A stretch of DNA of 64,000 nt from Sedimenticola_A sp040506895. Lineage in GTDB: Bacteria > Pseudomonadota > Gammaproteobacteria > Chromatiales > Chromatiaceae. The stretch spans positions 248,001 through 312,000 of the forward strand of contig JBEVVY010000001.1 of assembly GCA_040506895.1 (NCBI GenBank), in the 5' to 3' direction. Position 1 is the first letter of the stretch; each line of letters opens with the position of its first letter. Position numbers and translations under genes: made by a program. Positions 44,943 to 54,709 of this stretch are shown in pieces. Below the pieces are notes generated by a model. That model did no database searches. It was not told where the DNA came from and was given only the letters and a program-made list of their open reading frames with translations.

Positions 44943-45773
44943 TCAAGTCATTTTGGCCACGGATTTATAGGTATTCCAGTAATGCTGTTCGGCCACAATC
45001 GGTGGCATTCCACCATTGTGACTGTGCGGCCTGAGCCGACTGTAATACCCGATTACATACGCCATGATATGGCGCTTCGCTTGTTCGAATGAGCTGTAAC
45101 CGACCTCCGGCACCCATTCGGTTTTTAGACTGCGGAAGAATCGCTCCATCGGTGCATTGTCCCAGCAGTTTCCCCGACGACTCATACTTTGGCTCATCTG
45201 ATAACGCCATAGCTGTTGTCGAAACGCCAGAGCCGTGTACTGACAGCCCTGATCAGAGTGGAACATCACGCCCTCCGGCTCGCCCCGTGATTCATAGGCC
45301 ATCATCAATGCCTTTCTCGTCAGCGCACTATCCGCGTTCAGCGATAGTGCCCAGCCAATCGGGCGTCGTGCGTACAGATCCAGCACCACTGCCAGGTACG
45401 ACCAGCGTTTACCGGTCCAGACATAGGTGATGTCACCTGTCCAGACCTTGTTGGGTGCATCGACATCAAACTGTCGATCCAGCCGATTCGGAATGCCAAG
45501 ATACGGCTGCTCGGCCTTCCTGTAGCGATGTTTCGGTTGCTGGGTACTGACAAGACCCAGTGCCTTCATCCTCCGCCCCGCGCGATATCGACTCAGCGGG
45601 ATCCCCCGGTCAGTGACCATCCGGGCAATTGCCCTGGCTCCTGCAGAACCATTACTAAGCGCATGGACGGTCTTGATCTCTGCCCTGAGTTGCCTCTCCA
45701 GTGCCGATATCTGTTTTGGCCGGGATAACCATGCCCGGTAGCTGCTGCGATGGATATCAAATACCTGGCACAA
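44943..45773 (-). CDS. IS3-family transposase OrfB, IS copy 2
   Basis: Same predicted protein as 37823-38653, with an intact DDE triad. Confidence 0.92.
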   Translation of the reverse strand: MCQVFDIHRSSYRAWLSRPKQISALERQLRAEIKTVHALSNGSAGARAIARMVTDRGIPLSRYRAGRRMKALGLVSTQQPKHRYRKAEQPYLGIPNRLDRQFDVDAPNKVWTGDITYVWTGKRWSYLAVVLDLYARRPIGWALSLNADSALTRKALMMAYESRGEPEGVMFHSDQGCQYTALAFRQQLWRYQMSQSMSRRGNCWDNAPMERFFRSLKTEWVPEVGYSSFEQAKRHIMAYVIGYYSRLRPHSHNGGMPPIVAEQHYWNTYKSVAKMT

Positions 45774-45811
45774 CTGCTTGACCGGGTAGCGCTCTCGATG
45801 CAGTCGTCTGA

Positions 45812-46120
<309 letters not shown>

Positions 46121-46477
46121 CTTGCCACCTGTTCCACTCCTGGGACATCATATCACCCAGGTTCAGGTGGCCAAATTAACTATGCCACTACAATTATAAG
46201 CTAACTCAAGCACCAAATTATGATGAACTAGTTGGGCAAGAATTCTCCTCTTCTATCTATAAAGGCCGCCAAGTATATAAAGTTATCCATGAAACGGAAA
46301 CTCAGGAGGAACTTGCTTACCGTAGATCAGACGGATGTATGATTGTTTTTACTGTCCACAAAGAAAATGATGTTATCTTAAGCTGGCGCGTTGAGCCTGG
46401 TAAAAATGGATGCTTAATGAGAAGAAAAGCGCTTAGTAGGTGACTTTTGGGTATAAGAAGATAGAGGTTACATGAAC

Positions 46478-46499
46478 CAGCTTAATTCTTATTAAGCTG
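46478..46499. terminator. Hairpin after split immunity gene
   Basis: A perfect 9-bp stem CAGCTTAAT-TCTT-ATTAAGCTG lies 35 bp after the stop. The trailing U-run is weak (TTAATC), so termination is only probable. Confidence 0.4.
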
Positions 46500-46553
46500 T
46501 TAATCAGCGATTAGGGGCATTTCATCTAGATATAGATCTGGTCGTATATTTAG

Positions 46554-46642
46554 TGGTCAATAGCAGCGCCCTGGTCAGTCTTCTCCGGTTTAGGTGGTCA
46601 GATAATCCCGGTTTGGTGGGCAATTCGGTGCAGCACCTGCAA
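46554..46642. repeat. 89-bp repeat B, downstream of displaced cassette B
   Basis: Counterpart of 37666-37754. Its right end falls exactly where the leftward HTH gene loses its own sequence, so the repeat or the element it belonged to was inserted there or the gene was deleted up to it. Confidence 0.6.
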
Positions 46643-47441
46643 TCAATTCGATCACGATCTCAGAAAGGTGATTCTCGAGACGTGACTCATCCTGATCAAT
46701 CCAGTGGAGACAGGCTTTTGCTTCACGATACCCTCCAGGAATGACCAGCTCCAGGGGTTGTCTTTTTGATTTTTGTGTCTGCTTTTTTCTTGTTTTGTAA
46801 TCCGGGGACTGGAGCGTAAACGACACACGTTGATTTCCTACCGTAATAAATGATTCACGGTTGTCATCCGCGTATTTGGAGATTGACATGTCCGGCTTGC
46901 AACCAAGCCGGGTTGTGGCGAGAAAAATGGCATTAAGAATACGCAAGCGGCGTTTTTCAATGGGAGTGTCGAAGCGAGGGGCGTACCAGGAGTAGGGGTG
47001 TTTAACGTACTCTTTTTGGCGTTCCTCATCTTGATCCAGAAATTTTTGGATGATCGGATGTGTTTTAGTGGTCGTTTGAGGGTATGTAACCTTTCCAACC
47101 ATATCCGCCACACGATTTCGCAGATCCTCAATGGTTTCATCAAATTCAGGTGGCGGAGGTAAGACTGTATTCAGTGTGATCTTTGGCCAGTCCGAGGCGT
47201 AGCGATTACCAAATTTGACAATATTTGAGGCGCCTGGAAACCGTAGAGGGAGCTTTATTTTTGTAAGGCGTTTTCCGGCCCGCTTCTTTGCCCAATGTCC
47301 TTGGTGGGGGAGCGGTATGCTTGCTCTTTTACAGGCATTACGCAAGGCGGTATCGGATACCCCGATCTTTGGAGCGAGTGTCCGTAATGGTTCATTCCAG
47401 ACCTTCTCGTAAAGTACTTCCCGTGTGTATCGGATTGTCAT
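46590..47441 (-). pseudogene. HTH-containing hypothetical protein, 3' end truncated
   Basis: The N-terminus (RYTREVLYEKVWNEPLRTL, then VSDTALRNACKRASIPLP and HWAKKRAGKRL) belongs to a widespread uncharacterised family with an HTH-like start. After about 266 residues (46643) native sequence stops; the last 17 codons run through the 89-bp repeat to a chance stop at 46590. A C-terminal part is therefore missing. Confidence 0.65.
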
Positions 47442-47821
47442 GTGCCTAGTGCCTGTAAAGAATGACCTAATGAAGGCACAGAATACACGATACTAGTTAG
47501 GTAAAACCTGTATGTTGTGTTACCGAAAGCAGCGATAAGTATCTGATTTTATTGGGCCGGTTTTAGCCGTATTTGTTTATATCCTTGCCTCTGGTTGGTG
47601 TTGTAACCCATTGATAAATAGTAATAAAAGCTGGCGTCCGTAAAGCAACATGGTCTGCACGGTGCACTGATTTCAGCCATTATGGGAGATTAGTTACTTT
47701 TTTCCGGTTTCATTGAAACAAAACCGTAATATTTTTGTTGTAAGTTGCCTGTAAGCGTTCCAAGCACTCTGTGGACTCAGATGGACGCATAAACTTCTCC
47801 TCTATTGAAAAGGAGTCAGTT
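47442..47821. other. Intergenic region before HBM/HAMP sensor gene
   Basis: About 380 bp without a gene. It marks the border between the mobile region and the phosphate-related region. A CCGTAATATTTTTG segment and two 11-bp-spaced TGTAAG motifs (about 47735-47760) faintly resemble a Pho box, but the match is poor. Confidence 0.3.
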
Positions 47822-49522
47822 ATGCAGTATTTCGCAACACAGCTCAGAATCGGGGAAAAAATCGGCATAGGCTTTGGCATAGTCGGTTTACTGTTTCTTC
47901 TTGTTATCTGGCAGTTCCAGGATACTCTGGAGCGTTCGCTGGCCGATTACAGGCAACTCCAGAATGTTCAGGCTGCAACCAAAGATCGCATCCTCGCGAT
48001 TGAAGTGGAGCTGTTACAGGCTCGAGCAGCCGAGAAACTGTTTCTGATGACACGGGATCAGCATCATGCTCAACGGGTCAATGAGCATATCACCGCGGCC
48101 CGGCGTGAATCGGATCATCTATCCGGTATCGGTGATAAAGCACTGAAGCTTTCCGAAGAGATCGACGGCTATCTGCAACGCTATCTTGCACACTTCAGGA
48201 ACGTTGAGAACGCATGGATCCGTAAAGGGCTCGATGAGAATTCCGGTCTTCAGGGCTCCTTCAGGGAGGCAGTCCATAATCTCGAGGCCATGGCAGGAAA
48301 CCTCAACTCAGATCAACTCTATCTCGATCTTCTTCAGATCCGGCGCGGTGAGAAGGATCTGGGGCTGAGGCGCGAGGCCCAATACCAGCAGCGCGTTTTC
48401 GGGTTGCTGGGCCAGTTTGAAACAGATGTGAAAGACTCAGGATTGCTGCCCGGGGTAAAGGAAGAAATGCTGAATGAAATTTCAGCTTACAGAAAAGAGT
48501 TCGCTCTTTATGCACAGCGAGTTCTCCAGGGAGGAGACCTGCATGGAGGCAAAGGCCCTTTTCGCGATGCCGCACACCGTATCGAGGGACTTATCTCGCA
48601 ATATTACGTACCCGACCTGGAGAGGGATATCCTGCAACTCAGGCGACGTGAAAAGGACTACCTGTTGAGAGGAGAAAACCAGTATGTGGAGATGGTGCTC
48701 AGGCAGGTGACCGTTATCGAGAACCGTATCAGTTCATCGTCCCTAGGCAACGAACAGCAGAGAGAGTTCCTCTCATTGCTCAAGAGATATCGCGAAGATT
48801 TCAAGTCGTTGGTAGATCAGAGTGAAGAGGTTTCACGTCTCACAGTACAGATGGAAGGCGCAGCAAGTCATGTGATCGAGCTGGTCAGAAAGAGCGTGGA
48901 GTCGGCAAACAGTGAGATGGCAGAAGTGATCAAGTCCACGGATGCCGTATCCAGGGAGCGCACCGACCTGATGAACTGGGTGGTCGTTTTCGCTATAGCT
49001 CTTGGCGTATTGTTTTCAATATACCTGACCAATCATATTGTCAGGCCGATGCGCAAAATGGCAGATCTGCTTGAACGGCTGACTTACACTGAGCTGGTAG
49101 ACCCGGTGCGCCATGTTGAGGGTGGGCGCGATGAAATCAATATGATGGCGGGTTATCTGAATACACTGGTTGAGCATAGAAATCGTTTTGTGAACTGGTG
49201 GAAGAGCTCTATGGACGAGACCATTGCCTGTGAGCAGTTAAAAGGACTGATTGAGAACCCGGCGCGAGAATCTTCTGATATGAACAGGGAGATTCAGAGC
49301 GCTAAACAGGATCTGATCGAGGCGCTGTCTGGCAAGAAAACGCTGATCTCCAGGGAATTCGAGGAGATGAAGGATCATGCGGAAGAGATTCTCAATGCCT
49401 CTGCGCATTTGCGACATCCGAGTATTTCGAGGGGTGATGTCGATGAGCAGGGCAAGCGTATCCACTACTCAGCTGAAATGATGAAGAAAAGCCTGAGTAT
49501 GCTTTCCAAAGATGCTGCTTGA
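47822..49522 (+). CDS. Membrane sensor with HBM-like periplasmic domain and HAMP, no output domain (566 aa)
   Basis: ATG 47822 has AAGGAG 7 nt upstream; an earlier in-frame start is weaker. The first membrane helix (GIGFGIVGLLFLLVIWQF) is followed by ~360 periplasmic residues. These contain repeated RR.EKD..LR motifs (RRGEKDLGLRREAQY, RRREKDYLLRGENQY), the signature of helical bimodular (HBM) ligand-binding domains such as that of McpS. The second membrane helix is near residue 400 and a HAMP domain follows. The C-terminal ~100 residues are a short coiled coil; the MCP signalling hairpin and kinase domains are absent. It may signal through a separate partner. Confidence 0.75.
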   Translation: MQYFATQLRIGEKIGIGFGIVGLLFLLVIWQFQDTLERSLADYRQLQNVQAATKDRILAIEVELLQARAAEKLFLMTRDQHHAQRVNEHITAARRESDHLSGIGDKALKLSEEIDGYLQRYLAHFRNVENAWIRKGLDENSGLQGSFREAVHNLEAMAGNLNSDQLYLDLLQIRRGEKDLGLRREAQYQQRVFGLLGQFETDVKDSGLLPGVKEEMLNEISAYRKEFALYAQRVLQGGDLHGGKGPFRDAAHRIEGLISQYYVPDLERDILQLRRREKDYLLRGENQYVEMVLRQVTVIENRISSSSLGNEQQREFLSLLKRYREDFKSLVDQSEEVSRLTVQMEGAASHVIELVRKSVESANSEMAEVIKSTDAVSRERTDLMNWVVVFAIALGVLFSIYLTNHIVRPMRKMADLLERLTYTELVDPVRHVEGGRDEINMMAGYLNTLVEHRNRFVNWWKSSMDETIACEQLKGLIENPARESSDMNREIQSAKQDLIEALSGKKTLISREFEEMKDHAEEILNASAHLRHPSISRGDVDEQGKRIHYSAEMMKKSLSMLSKDAA

Positions 49523-49609
49523 GTCAATCGATTGCTGAGGAACAATCCAAGACGATTTTGCCTGGCATAGAATCAAACCGCGGGTTGATTCGAAAACAGC
49601 CCGGGAGCT

Positions 49610-49643
49610 GAAAAAAACCATGCATGTCATCAGCATGCATGGT
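49610..49643 (-). terminator. Rho-independent terminator of the leftward Na/Pi operon
   Basis: A perfect 10-bp stem ACCATGCATG/CATGCATGGT with a 7-nt loop (49617-49643) is followed on the minus strand by a run of T (complement of A7 at 49611-49617). It sits 26 bp after the stop of the small coiled-coil gene. Confidence 0.85.
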
Positions 49644-49668
49644 GATTGCCATGTGGATGATGTGCTGG

Positions 49669-49908
49669 TTAACTTGACTCTTCAAGCCGCTTTTTGCCTT
49701 TTTTCATCTGGACATGGATGATCTTCAGTTCCAGGTTCAGGTGTTTGCGTTTCTTTGAGTCGGTCTCCTTGGAAAGTTTCTTCTGAAGTTTTGATTCCTT
49801 CTCTTTCAGCTTATCCAGCAATGATTCGAGCGCATCGCAGTGCGACTTCTTCTTTCCGTCCTTGTCCAGACATGCCTTTACTTTCTTTACAAGTTTTTCC
49901 AGGCCCAT
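49669..49908 (-). CDS. Small lysine-rich coiled-coil protein (79 aa)
   Basis: Nearly the whole protein is a charged coiled coil (SLLDKLKEKESKLQKKL, then KKRKHLNLELKIIHVQMKK). It is similar in length and pattern to the 82-residue protein at 52332-52580. Each of the two follows a Na/Pi-cotransporter gene, so they are probably paralogous companions of the transporters. It is the last gene before the terminator. Function unknown. Confidence 0.65.
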   Translation of the reverse strand: MGLEKLVKKVKACLDKDGKKKSHCDALESLLDKLKEKESKLQKKLSKETDSKKRKHLNLELKIIHVQMKKGKKRLEESS

Positions 49909-49950
49909 GTCTCGGCATCCTTATGGTTGTAGTTGAAATATCGGGTTTGG

Positions 49951-51747
49951 TTATTCTGTCTGTTCCGCGGTCGAGATCGCCGTTTTGGCCATGCGCTTGG
50001 AGAAGTTGTAGATGCGCTTGAGCTTCTCCAGGATGTCGATCTCGATGGTGTAGGCGGGTATCCTGTTGGGTTCTTCCGCGACCAGGCGCTCTGCCTGGTG
50101 GGCTTCTGCCGAATTGGTCAGGTTAGCAATCTCTTGTTTCATATTTATTACAACATCAGCGGCCTCTCTATTGACCTGCGAAACAGCCTGAATAGCTGCC
50201 GCCAGTGCCTTCTGGACCGCACGGTGAAAGTCGGTGAGGACCTTTCTTGTCGGCTGGCTGATGGATATGCCGGTATCGATCCGCTGGTTGCCAAGCACGA
50301 CCATGTTGGTCTCGATGGTATCACCGATGTTTTCAAGTTCGTTTATGGCCGCCATGAGATCGAGAAACTCCTGGGTCTGGGTGTCTGTCAGTGAGCCCTT
50401 GCTGATACGGCCCATGTACTCGATGATCTGCTCGTACAGGACATCCACCTCGTCGTCCATTTGTTGGACCTTTGCCAGGGTCTGCTTGTTGCCGCTCAGA
50501 ATCGCCGGCATGATTTCGTCCAGCATGCGCTGAACGATCTCGCCCATGTGAAGAACCTCCAGCCTTACCCGGTCAAGCGCAAGGGAGGGCGTGGTGAGCA
50601 GTTCCTCGTCCAGGTACTTGGCGCGTACCTCCATCATCTCCATTTCGAGGGGTTTGTCCGGGATGAGTCGTTCCACCAGGCGTGCAAACTGGGTGGTGAG
50701 GCCAATGAAGATAAGCGTGTTGGCGACGTTGAAAATGGTATGGGCATTGGCGATCTGGCGTGGTGTTTCTGCACCAAGACGGTCGAGGCCGGTCAGTTCA
50801 GGGTAGGAGGGGGATAGCGCGGTTACGATCTCCGCCAGTTGTGGGATGAACATGAACCAGAGTATGACGCCGCCCACGTTGAAAAGGATATGAACCGCGG
50901 CGGCCCGGATCGCCTCCCTCGACTTGCCAATGGAGGCGAGTATTGCGGTGATGCAGGTACCGATATTGGCGCCAAAGGCCAGCGCGATACCCGCGGGCAG
51001 GGATATGAGGCCCTGGGATGCCATCACGATCACGATACCGGTGGTTGCCGATGAGGACTGGATAAGCCCGGTGAAGGCTGCCGCGACCAGAATGCCGATC
51101 AGCGGGGTCTCCATCTGCACCATCAGGTCGAGAAAGGGCTGGTAGCTACGCAGGGGGCGCATGGCATCGCTCATAACGCTCATGCCATAGAAGACCAGGC
51201 CCAGGCCCATCAGCATGGTGCCGTACTGCTTGATGCGTTCGTTTTTTCCCATGAACAGCATGGAAAAGCCCACGCCAATCATAAGCAGTGCCGCCTTGGT
51301 GACCTTGAATGCAACGATCTGGGCGGTGATGGTGGTACCGATATTGGCCCCCATGATGATGCCCACGGACTGGGAGAGTGACATCAGGCCGGCGGAGATA
51401 AAGCCCACCACCAGTACCGTGGTGACTGAGGAAGACTGGATTACGGCGGTGACGAAGGCGCCGGTGATAGCCCCCATCAGGCGGTTTGCAGTCAGCTTGG
51501 CCAGGATCTTCTTCATGCGATCGCCAGCGACCGCTTTCAGGGATTCGGCCATCTGCTCCATGCCGAAGAGAAAGAGGGCAAGACCGCCGAACAGCTTCAT
51601 CGCCATCACGCCCCATTCCATGGTCTGCTCAGCGCCGCCGGCAGCAAGTGCGGGGAGAGCCACGAGAGATACAACAATGCCTGCAATCATCATCAGCGCG
51701 AGTCGTGCTGGCTGGTTTGTCTTTGTGATGATATTCAGTAAAGACAC
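49951..51747 (-). CDS. Na+/phosphate cotransporter with PhoU-like domain (598 aa), paralogue 1
   Basis: An NptA/YjbB-type inner-membrane protein. The two inverted Na_Pi_cotrans repeats are marked by QSSSVTT..GANIGTTIT and QSSSATT..GANIGTCIT. After the ~360-residue membrane part follows a cytoplasmic PhoU-like helical domain (VQQMDDEVDVLYEQIIEYM, then ELENIGDTIETNM). Family members move phosphate with sodium; E. coli YjbB exports it when levels are high. It starts 17 bp after UspA and is probably part of one leftward operon with it. Confidence 0.9.
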   Translation of the reverse strand: MSLLNIITKTNQPARLALMMIAGIVVSLVALPALAAGGAEQTMEWGVMAMKLFGGLALFLFGMEQMAESLKAVAGDRMKKILAKLTANRLMGAITGAFVTAVIQSSSVTTVLVVGFISAGLMSLSQSVGIIMGANIGTTITAQIVAFKVTKAALLMIGVGFSMLFMGKNERIKQYGTMLMGLGLVFYGMSVMSDAMRPLRSYQPFLDLMVQMETPLIGILVAAAFTGLIQSSSATTGIVIVMASQGLISLPAGIALAFGANIGTCITAILASIGKSREAIRAAAVHILFNVGGVILWFMFIPQLAEIVTALSPSYPELTGLDRLGAETPRQIANAHTIFNVANTLIFIGLTTQFARLVERLIPDKPLEMEMMEVRAKYLDEELLTTPSLALDRVRLEVLHMGEIVQRMLDEIMPAILSGNKQTLAKVQQMDDEVDVLYEQIIEYMGRISKGSLTDTQTQEFLDLMAAINELENIGDTIETNMVVLGNQRIDTGISISQPTRKVLTDFHRAVQKALAAAIQAVSQVNREAADVVINMKQEIANLTNSAEAHQAERLVAEEPNRIPAYTIEIDILEKLKRIYNFSKRMAKTAISTAEQTE

Positions 51748-51764
51748 CGTGATTACCTCACTGG

Positions 51765-52235
51765 TTAGCTATTGGCTTTTACGATCGTCAGGGGAATCGG
51801 GGAGAGGCGGGCAACCTCGTCGACGGTTGACCCAAGCAGCATGCGCTTCCAGCCGGCGCGACCCTTGCCGCCCATGATAATTATGGAAGCGCTTTCGGCT
51901 TCGGCCACCTGGAGAATCTTGGTCCCTGGCAGGCCGGTTACCAGCAGGGGTTTGATTTTCTTCAACTGACTGGCCTGGGGGTGCCTCTTGATGACATCCT
52001 GCAGAAATTCATCGAGTAGTTCCTGCGCCTTGTCCTCGATGCGCCCCAGATCTTTTTTCTTGGCCAGTTTGCTGTAATAGCCCGGCATATCTGCAGGGTC
52101 GTGAACCACGTGCAGGGCAAATACCGGTTGCTTGAGACAGTCGCTTATCTCACAGCTATACAGCAGTGCCGCTTCGGAGCATGGTGAGAAATCCACCGCT
52201 ACAAGAATGGGATGCTCTTTATTATTACTGGCCAT
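51765..52235 (-). CDS. Universal stress protein (UspA family, 156 aa)
   Basis: ATG 52235 has GAGG upstream; a TTG at 52250 is a less likely start. The N-terminal ILVAVDFSPCSEAALLYS and the C-terminal nucleotide-binding loop GGKGRAGWKRMLLGSTVDEV identify an ATP-binding Usp. It lies between two Na/Pi transporter genes, which suggests coupling of phosphate and energy stress. Confidence 0.9.
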   Translation of the reverse strand: MASNNKEHPILVAVDFSPCSEAALLYSCEISDCLKQPVFALHVVHDPADMPGYYSKLAKKKDLGRIEDKAQELLDEFLQDVIKRHPQASQLKKIKPLLVTGLPGTKILQVAEAESASIIIMGGKGRAGWKRMLLGSTVDEVARLSPIPLTIVKANS

Positions 52236-52331
52236 ATCGGTGTCCCTCAATAGACCACAGTTTGTTTTGTTATGTATATATCCCTTTCAAGCTGTTGGCA
52301 ACTTCTTAAATCACCTAGTGGGTTAACAGTG

Positions 52332-52580
52332 TCAGGGCTTCTTGAGTTTCTTTAGGGCTTTGAGTCCTTTTTTTCTCTGTGCAAAGAGAATATCGAGATC
52401 TTGCTGCAATCGCTTCTTGTTTTTCGCGCTTTTCTCTTTGCCCAGTTTCTCCTTGAGAGCACGCTCCTTTTTCTTGAGCTTCTTCAGGATCTCCTTGATG
52501 GAGTCCTTCTGCTCGCGTTGCCTGTTTTTCCCTGCATCGAGATATTCGTTGACCCGTTTGATCAGTTTAGGTGTTTTCAT
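52332..52580 (-). CDS. Small lysine-rich coiled-coil protein (82 aa), paralogue
   Basis: A charged coiled coil (ILKKLKKKERALKEKLGKE) like the protein at 49669-49908. It begins 9 bp after the stop of the Na/Pi transporter paralogue 2, so the two are co-transcribed. Function unknown. Confidence 0.65.
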   Translation of the reverse strand: MKTPKLIKRVNEYLDAGKNRQREQKDSIKEILKKLKKKERALKEKLGKEKSAKNKKRLQQDLDILFAQRKKGLKALKKLKKP

Positions 52581-52589
52581 GTTTTTTCT

Positions 52590-54404
52590 CTACTCGGTCC
52601 GTTGTAGTTCCTGTTCCCTGACTTCTGCAACATCGTCAGCATCCAGGGCGATGATACGTTCGGCATCCTTCATCGCCTGGTCGCCTGTAGCGAACAGGAC
52701 CTCTCCCATCTGAACCAGGTTTTTCGTCACATCGTAGGCATAGGCCGCATCGTTCATCAACGAGGTGGCCATCAACGGGGTAATCTTGTCATCGCGGATA
52801 AGTGATTCCAGTTTGCCGTTGACGGTTGAGTCGTTCTCCTCCATCTCGAGCTTGATGACATCCAGTGAGAGGATGCTGGTGGGATCGTCACCTTCACTCT
52901 GAACTTCTCCCAGGCGACGCAGTACCGAGCCGAGGTTGGTACGGATTTTGTTGTATTCGTCGCGGATATCCTGGTTGTCTGAGACGATGTACTGCGACAT
53001 GTTCTTGTGCATGTGCTTGGTGTCCTTGATCGCCTCGGCGATGTCACGTCCAGCAGCGCGAAGAGCAAACAGCTCATCAATCTGTTCAGGATCCATGCCC
53101 GCCTGGGCACGGCTGATGAAACTGACGATGTCGCTGTAGAGCCCCTTGACGTTCTTTTCGTACTCCGCATCGATATCGATGGGCATGACAGAAGTCGACT
53201 CTTTCGTGATCTCTTCCAGGTTCTTCTCCGAAAGGATGTCGTGGCGGTGCAGGCTCAGGCCGTGGGCGATGATGGCAAATGCGTTGTCGTAGAGATGCAG
53301 GGTCTCCTTGCGTACCGCCTCGATCGCCGTGTCAGGCAGCTCGATGGCTGATTCGTTGAGGTACTTGGGTGCCGCCACCGGAACCGCCTTCTCGGGCATC
53401 GTCTTCATCAGGAATTTCACCAGGGTATTGATGAAGGGGAGCATCACCAGGATGCCGATGGTGTTGAAGATACTGTGGAACACCGCGAGCTTGAGGGTGT
53501 AGTCGTCATCGGCTATGCCGACACTTTCGCTGATCCAGTCGACCCCCAGGGCTATCTGGTGGATAAAGAGTATGGCGATGATCGCCGTCGCCAGGTTGAA
53601 TATCAGGTGGGCACCGGCCAGGCGCTTGCCCTGCACATTCGAACTCATGGACCCAAGGATCGCGGTGATGGTGGTACCGATATTGGCGCCGATCGCCAGG
53701 GCGAGGGCATTTTCATAGGTGATCTGCTGGGCCGCCAGTGCGGTGATGATGATCACCAGGGTGGCGTGACTCGATTGCATCACCACGGTGGCAAAAACAC
53801 CGATCAGGGTGAACAGGAAGATGCCGGCATAACCGGCCACTGCAAATGCGGTCAGGTCGATGGTGTCACGGAAGGCCTCGAATCCCTCCTTCATGTGGTG
53901 GATGCCCAGGAACAGGAAACCTAGTCCGGCCAGGATGTAGCCGAAACCCTTGAGGTGCTTCGATTTCTGGAATACCAGGATGATGCCGAACACCAGCATC
54001 GGCATGGCGTAGGCGGAGATCTTTACCTTCAATCCGAAGCCGGCGATCAGCCAGGCGCCCGTGGTTGTTCCAAGGTTGGCACCAAAAATGATCCCGATAC
54101 CGGCTGCCAGTCCGATCAGGCCTGCACCGAGAAAAGAGATGGTGATGACCGAGACCAGCGAACTGGACTGCATGATCGTTGTACTGATGACGCCGAAACT
54201 GAGGGATTTCCAGGTGCTGTTGGTCGTTTTACGGAGCAGTTTCTCCAGGAGCCCGCCCGTAAAGGCCTTGAAGCCCTCTTCAAGGAAGAGCATACCAAAG
54301 AGAAAAATCGCCACACCGGCGGATATCTCTTTGAAATTAGGGCTGATCCAGAACCCGTAGGCGAGCACGAAGAGTATGGTTGGAAGTATGATTTTCCGGA
54401 TCAT
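52590..54404 (-). CDS. Na+/phosphate cotransporter with PhoU-like domain (604 aa), paralogue 2
   Basis: The repeats here are MQSSSLVSVITIS..GANLGTTTGAW and MQSSHATLVIII..GANIGTTITAI; the second has QSSH instead of QSSS, a difference from paralogue 1 that could alter transport. A PhoU-like C-terminal domain follows (about residues 380-600). It heads the leftward operon transporter, coiled coil, UspA, transporter, coiled coil. The upstream gap contains a Pho-box-like array. Confidence 0.9.
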   Translation of the reverse strand: MIRKIILPTILFVLAYGFWISPNFKEISAGVAIFLFGMLFLEEGFKAFTGGLLEKLLRKTTNSTWKSLSFGVISTTIMQSSSLVSVITISFLGAGLIGLAAGIGIIFGANLGTTTGAWLIAGFGLKVKISAYAMPMLVFGIILVFQKSKHLKGFGYILAGLGFLFLGIHHMKEGFEAFRDTIDLTAFAVAGYAGIFLFTLIGVFATVVMQSSHATLVIIITALAAQQITYENALALAIGANIGTTITAILGSMSSNVQGKRLAGAHLIFNLATAIIAILFIHQIALGVDWISESVGIADDDYTLKLAVFHSIFNTIGILVMLPFINTLVKFLMKTMPEKAVPVAAPKYLNESAIELPDTAIEAVRKETLHLYDNAFAIIAHGLSLHRHDILSEKNLEEITKESTSVMPIDIDAEYEKNVKGLYSDIVSFISRAQAGMDPEQIDELFALRAAGRDIAEAIKDTKHMHKNMSQYIVSDNQDIRDEYNKIRTNLGSVLRRLGEVQSEGDDPTSILSLDVIKLEMEENDSTVNGKLESLIRDDKITPLMATSLMNDAAYAYDVTKNLVQMGEVLFATGDQAMKDAERIIALDADDVAEVREQELQRTE

Positions 54405-54709
54405 TCAGGCAGTTTCCCCTTATCGATGACAACAAAAGCCGTTCCACACCTCTCAGACAGGCGCAGTCACAGGACAACAGTAGAGTTCGCTTCCAGGCGA
54501 TAATGGAGTGATCCGGTGGTTCCGGCTCACCCCATTTGGAGCGCATGACATCAGGTGCGGTGCTGACAGACCGCACACAACGAAGCGTTATTAACCAGTG
54601 ACAGATTTACTCACATTCCGTCGATAACGACATTGAGTTATGTCTTAAAACTGTAATAAATCTGTCATATTCGTGTGCTGGGGGCAGCGCGAGTGCTCAC
54701 CAGGTGCTC
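54405..54709. other. Intergenic region with Pho-box-like array
   Basis: About 305 bp without a gene between the phosphatase stop and transporter paralogue 2. It carries the 11-bp repeats at 54640-54672 and presumably the promoter of the transporter operon. Confidence 0.5.
54640..54672 (+). promoter_or_regulatory. Pho-box-like array (three 11-bp repeats)
   Basis: ATGTCTTAAAA, CTGTAATAAAT and CTGTCATATTC follow each other without gaps; the last two match the PhoB consensus CTGTCATAWAWCTGTCAYA almost fully. The array reads rightward, whereas the nearest genes run leftward, so its target promoter is unclear. Confidence 0.6.

Noticed and set aside
51215..51877. 220-codon plus-strand frame across the Na/Pi transporter and UspA genes
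   Set aside because: Shadow of two genes that are certain on the other strand.
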